The position numbers and the translations under genes are program-made. From assembly GCA_027035735.1 (NCBI GenBank), contig JALVUH010000197.1, forward strand, positions 1 to 16,113: a stretch of 16,113 nucleotides of DNA, given 5' to 3'. Below the pieces are notes generated by a model. That model was not told the DNA's origin, did not search any database, and saw only the letters and a list, made by a program, of their open reading frames with translations. This document shows positions 16,113 through 16,113 of the stretch, piece after piece; position 1 is the stretch's first letter, and every line of letters begins with the position of its first letter. Source of the DNA: Nautiliaceae bacterium (GTDB lineage: Bacteria > Campylobacterota > Campylobacteria > Campylobacterales > Nautiliaceae).

Positions 16113-16113
16113 T

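Noticed and set aside
16087..16113. Alternative frame at the right edge ending TAA at 16087-16089 (RSCYNGEI-stop)
   Set aside because: It would also overlap the ATP-grasp start neatly, but the other frame ends in the PglC-type GHATMEKFNGKN, which fits the operon much better.

Overview
The window is AT-rich and gene-dense. Every gene I can support lies on the minus strand, so transcription runs from high to low coordinates. Strong GGAG-type ribosome binding sites, repeated 1-20 base gene overlaps, an extended -10 promoter behind a T-tract, and Campylobacter-type Pgl proteins point to a member of the Campylobacterota. A thermophilic Nautiliales relative (Nautilia/Caminibacter type) is my best guess; this is inference, not a database match.

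Two gene blocks follow each other. Block A (16113 to 11740) is nucleotide-sugar/glycoconjugate biosynthesis: the last codons of a PglC-like phosphoglycosyl transferase, an ATP-grasp ligase, a HAD-family hydrolase, a PglE-like PLP aminotransferase and a PglF-like membrane UDP-GlcNAc 4,6-dehydratase. PglF and PglE would make a UDP-4-amino-4,6-dideoxy-GlcNAc-type sugar. No PglD acetyltransferase is visible. The ATP-grasp ligase beside pglC suggests the 4-amino group may be acylated another way, as in the Neisseria PglB2 (glyceramido) variant.

Block B (11739 to 1) looks like one long efflux operon. It starts at the only real intergenic gap in the window, about 50 bases, which holds an extended -10 promoter and a TTGAC-N5-GTCAA palindrome placed over the expected transcription start. 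The gene order is EmrA-like adaptor, four-helix bundle protein, EmrB-like DHA2 pump, TetR regulator, TolC-like outer membrane channel, second HlyD-type adaptor (YbhG-like), double-NBD ABC ATPase (YbhF-like), two ABC-2 permeases, UbiB/ABC1 kinase-like membrane protein, and a LOG/TIGR00730 protein cut by the window edge. One TolC-like channel could serve both the MFS pump and the ABC exporter, and the internal TetR is the natural candidate to bind the palindrome and control the whole set by feedback.

No tRNA, rRNA, CRISPR array, insertion sequence or convincing terminator was seen, and there is no gene-free stretch above 300 bases. The plus-strand open frames are antisense shadows of the minus-strand genes.
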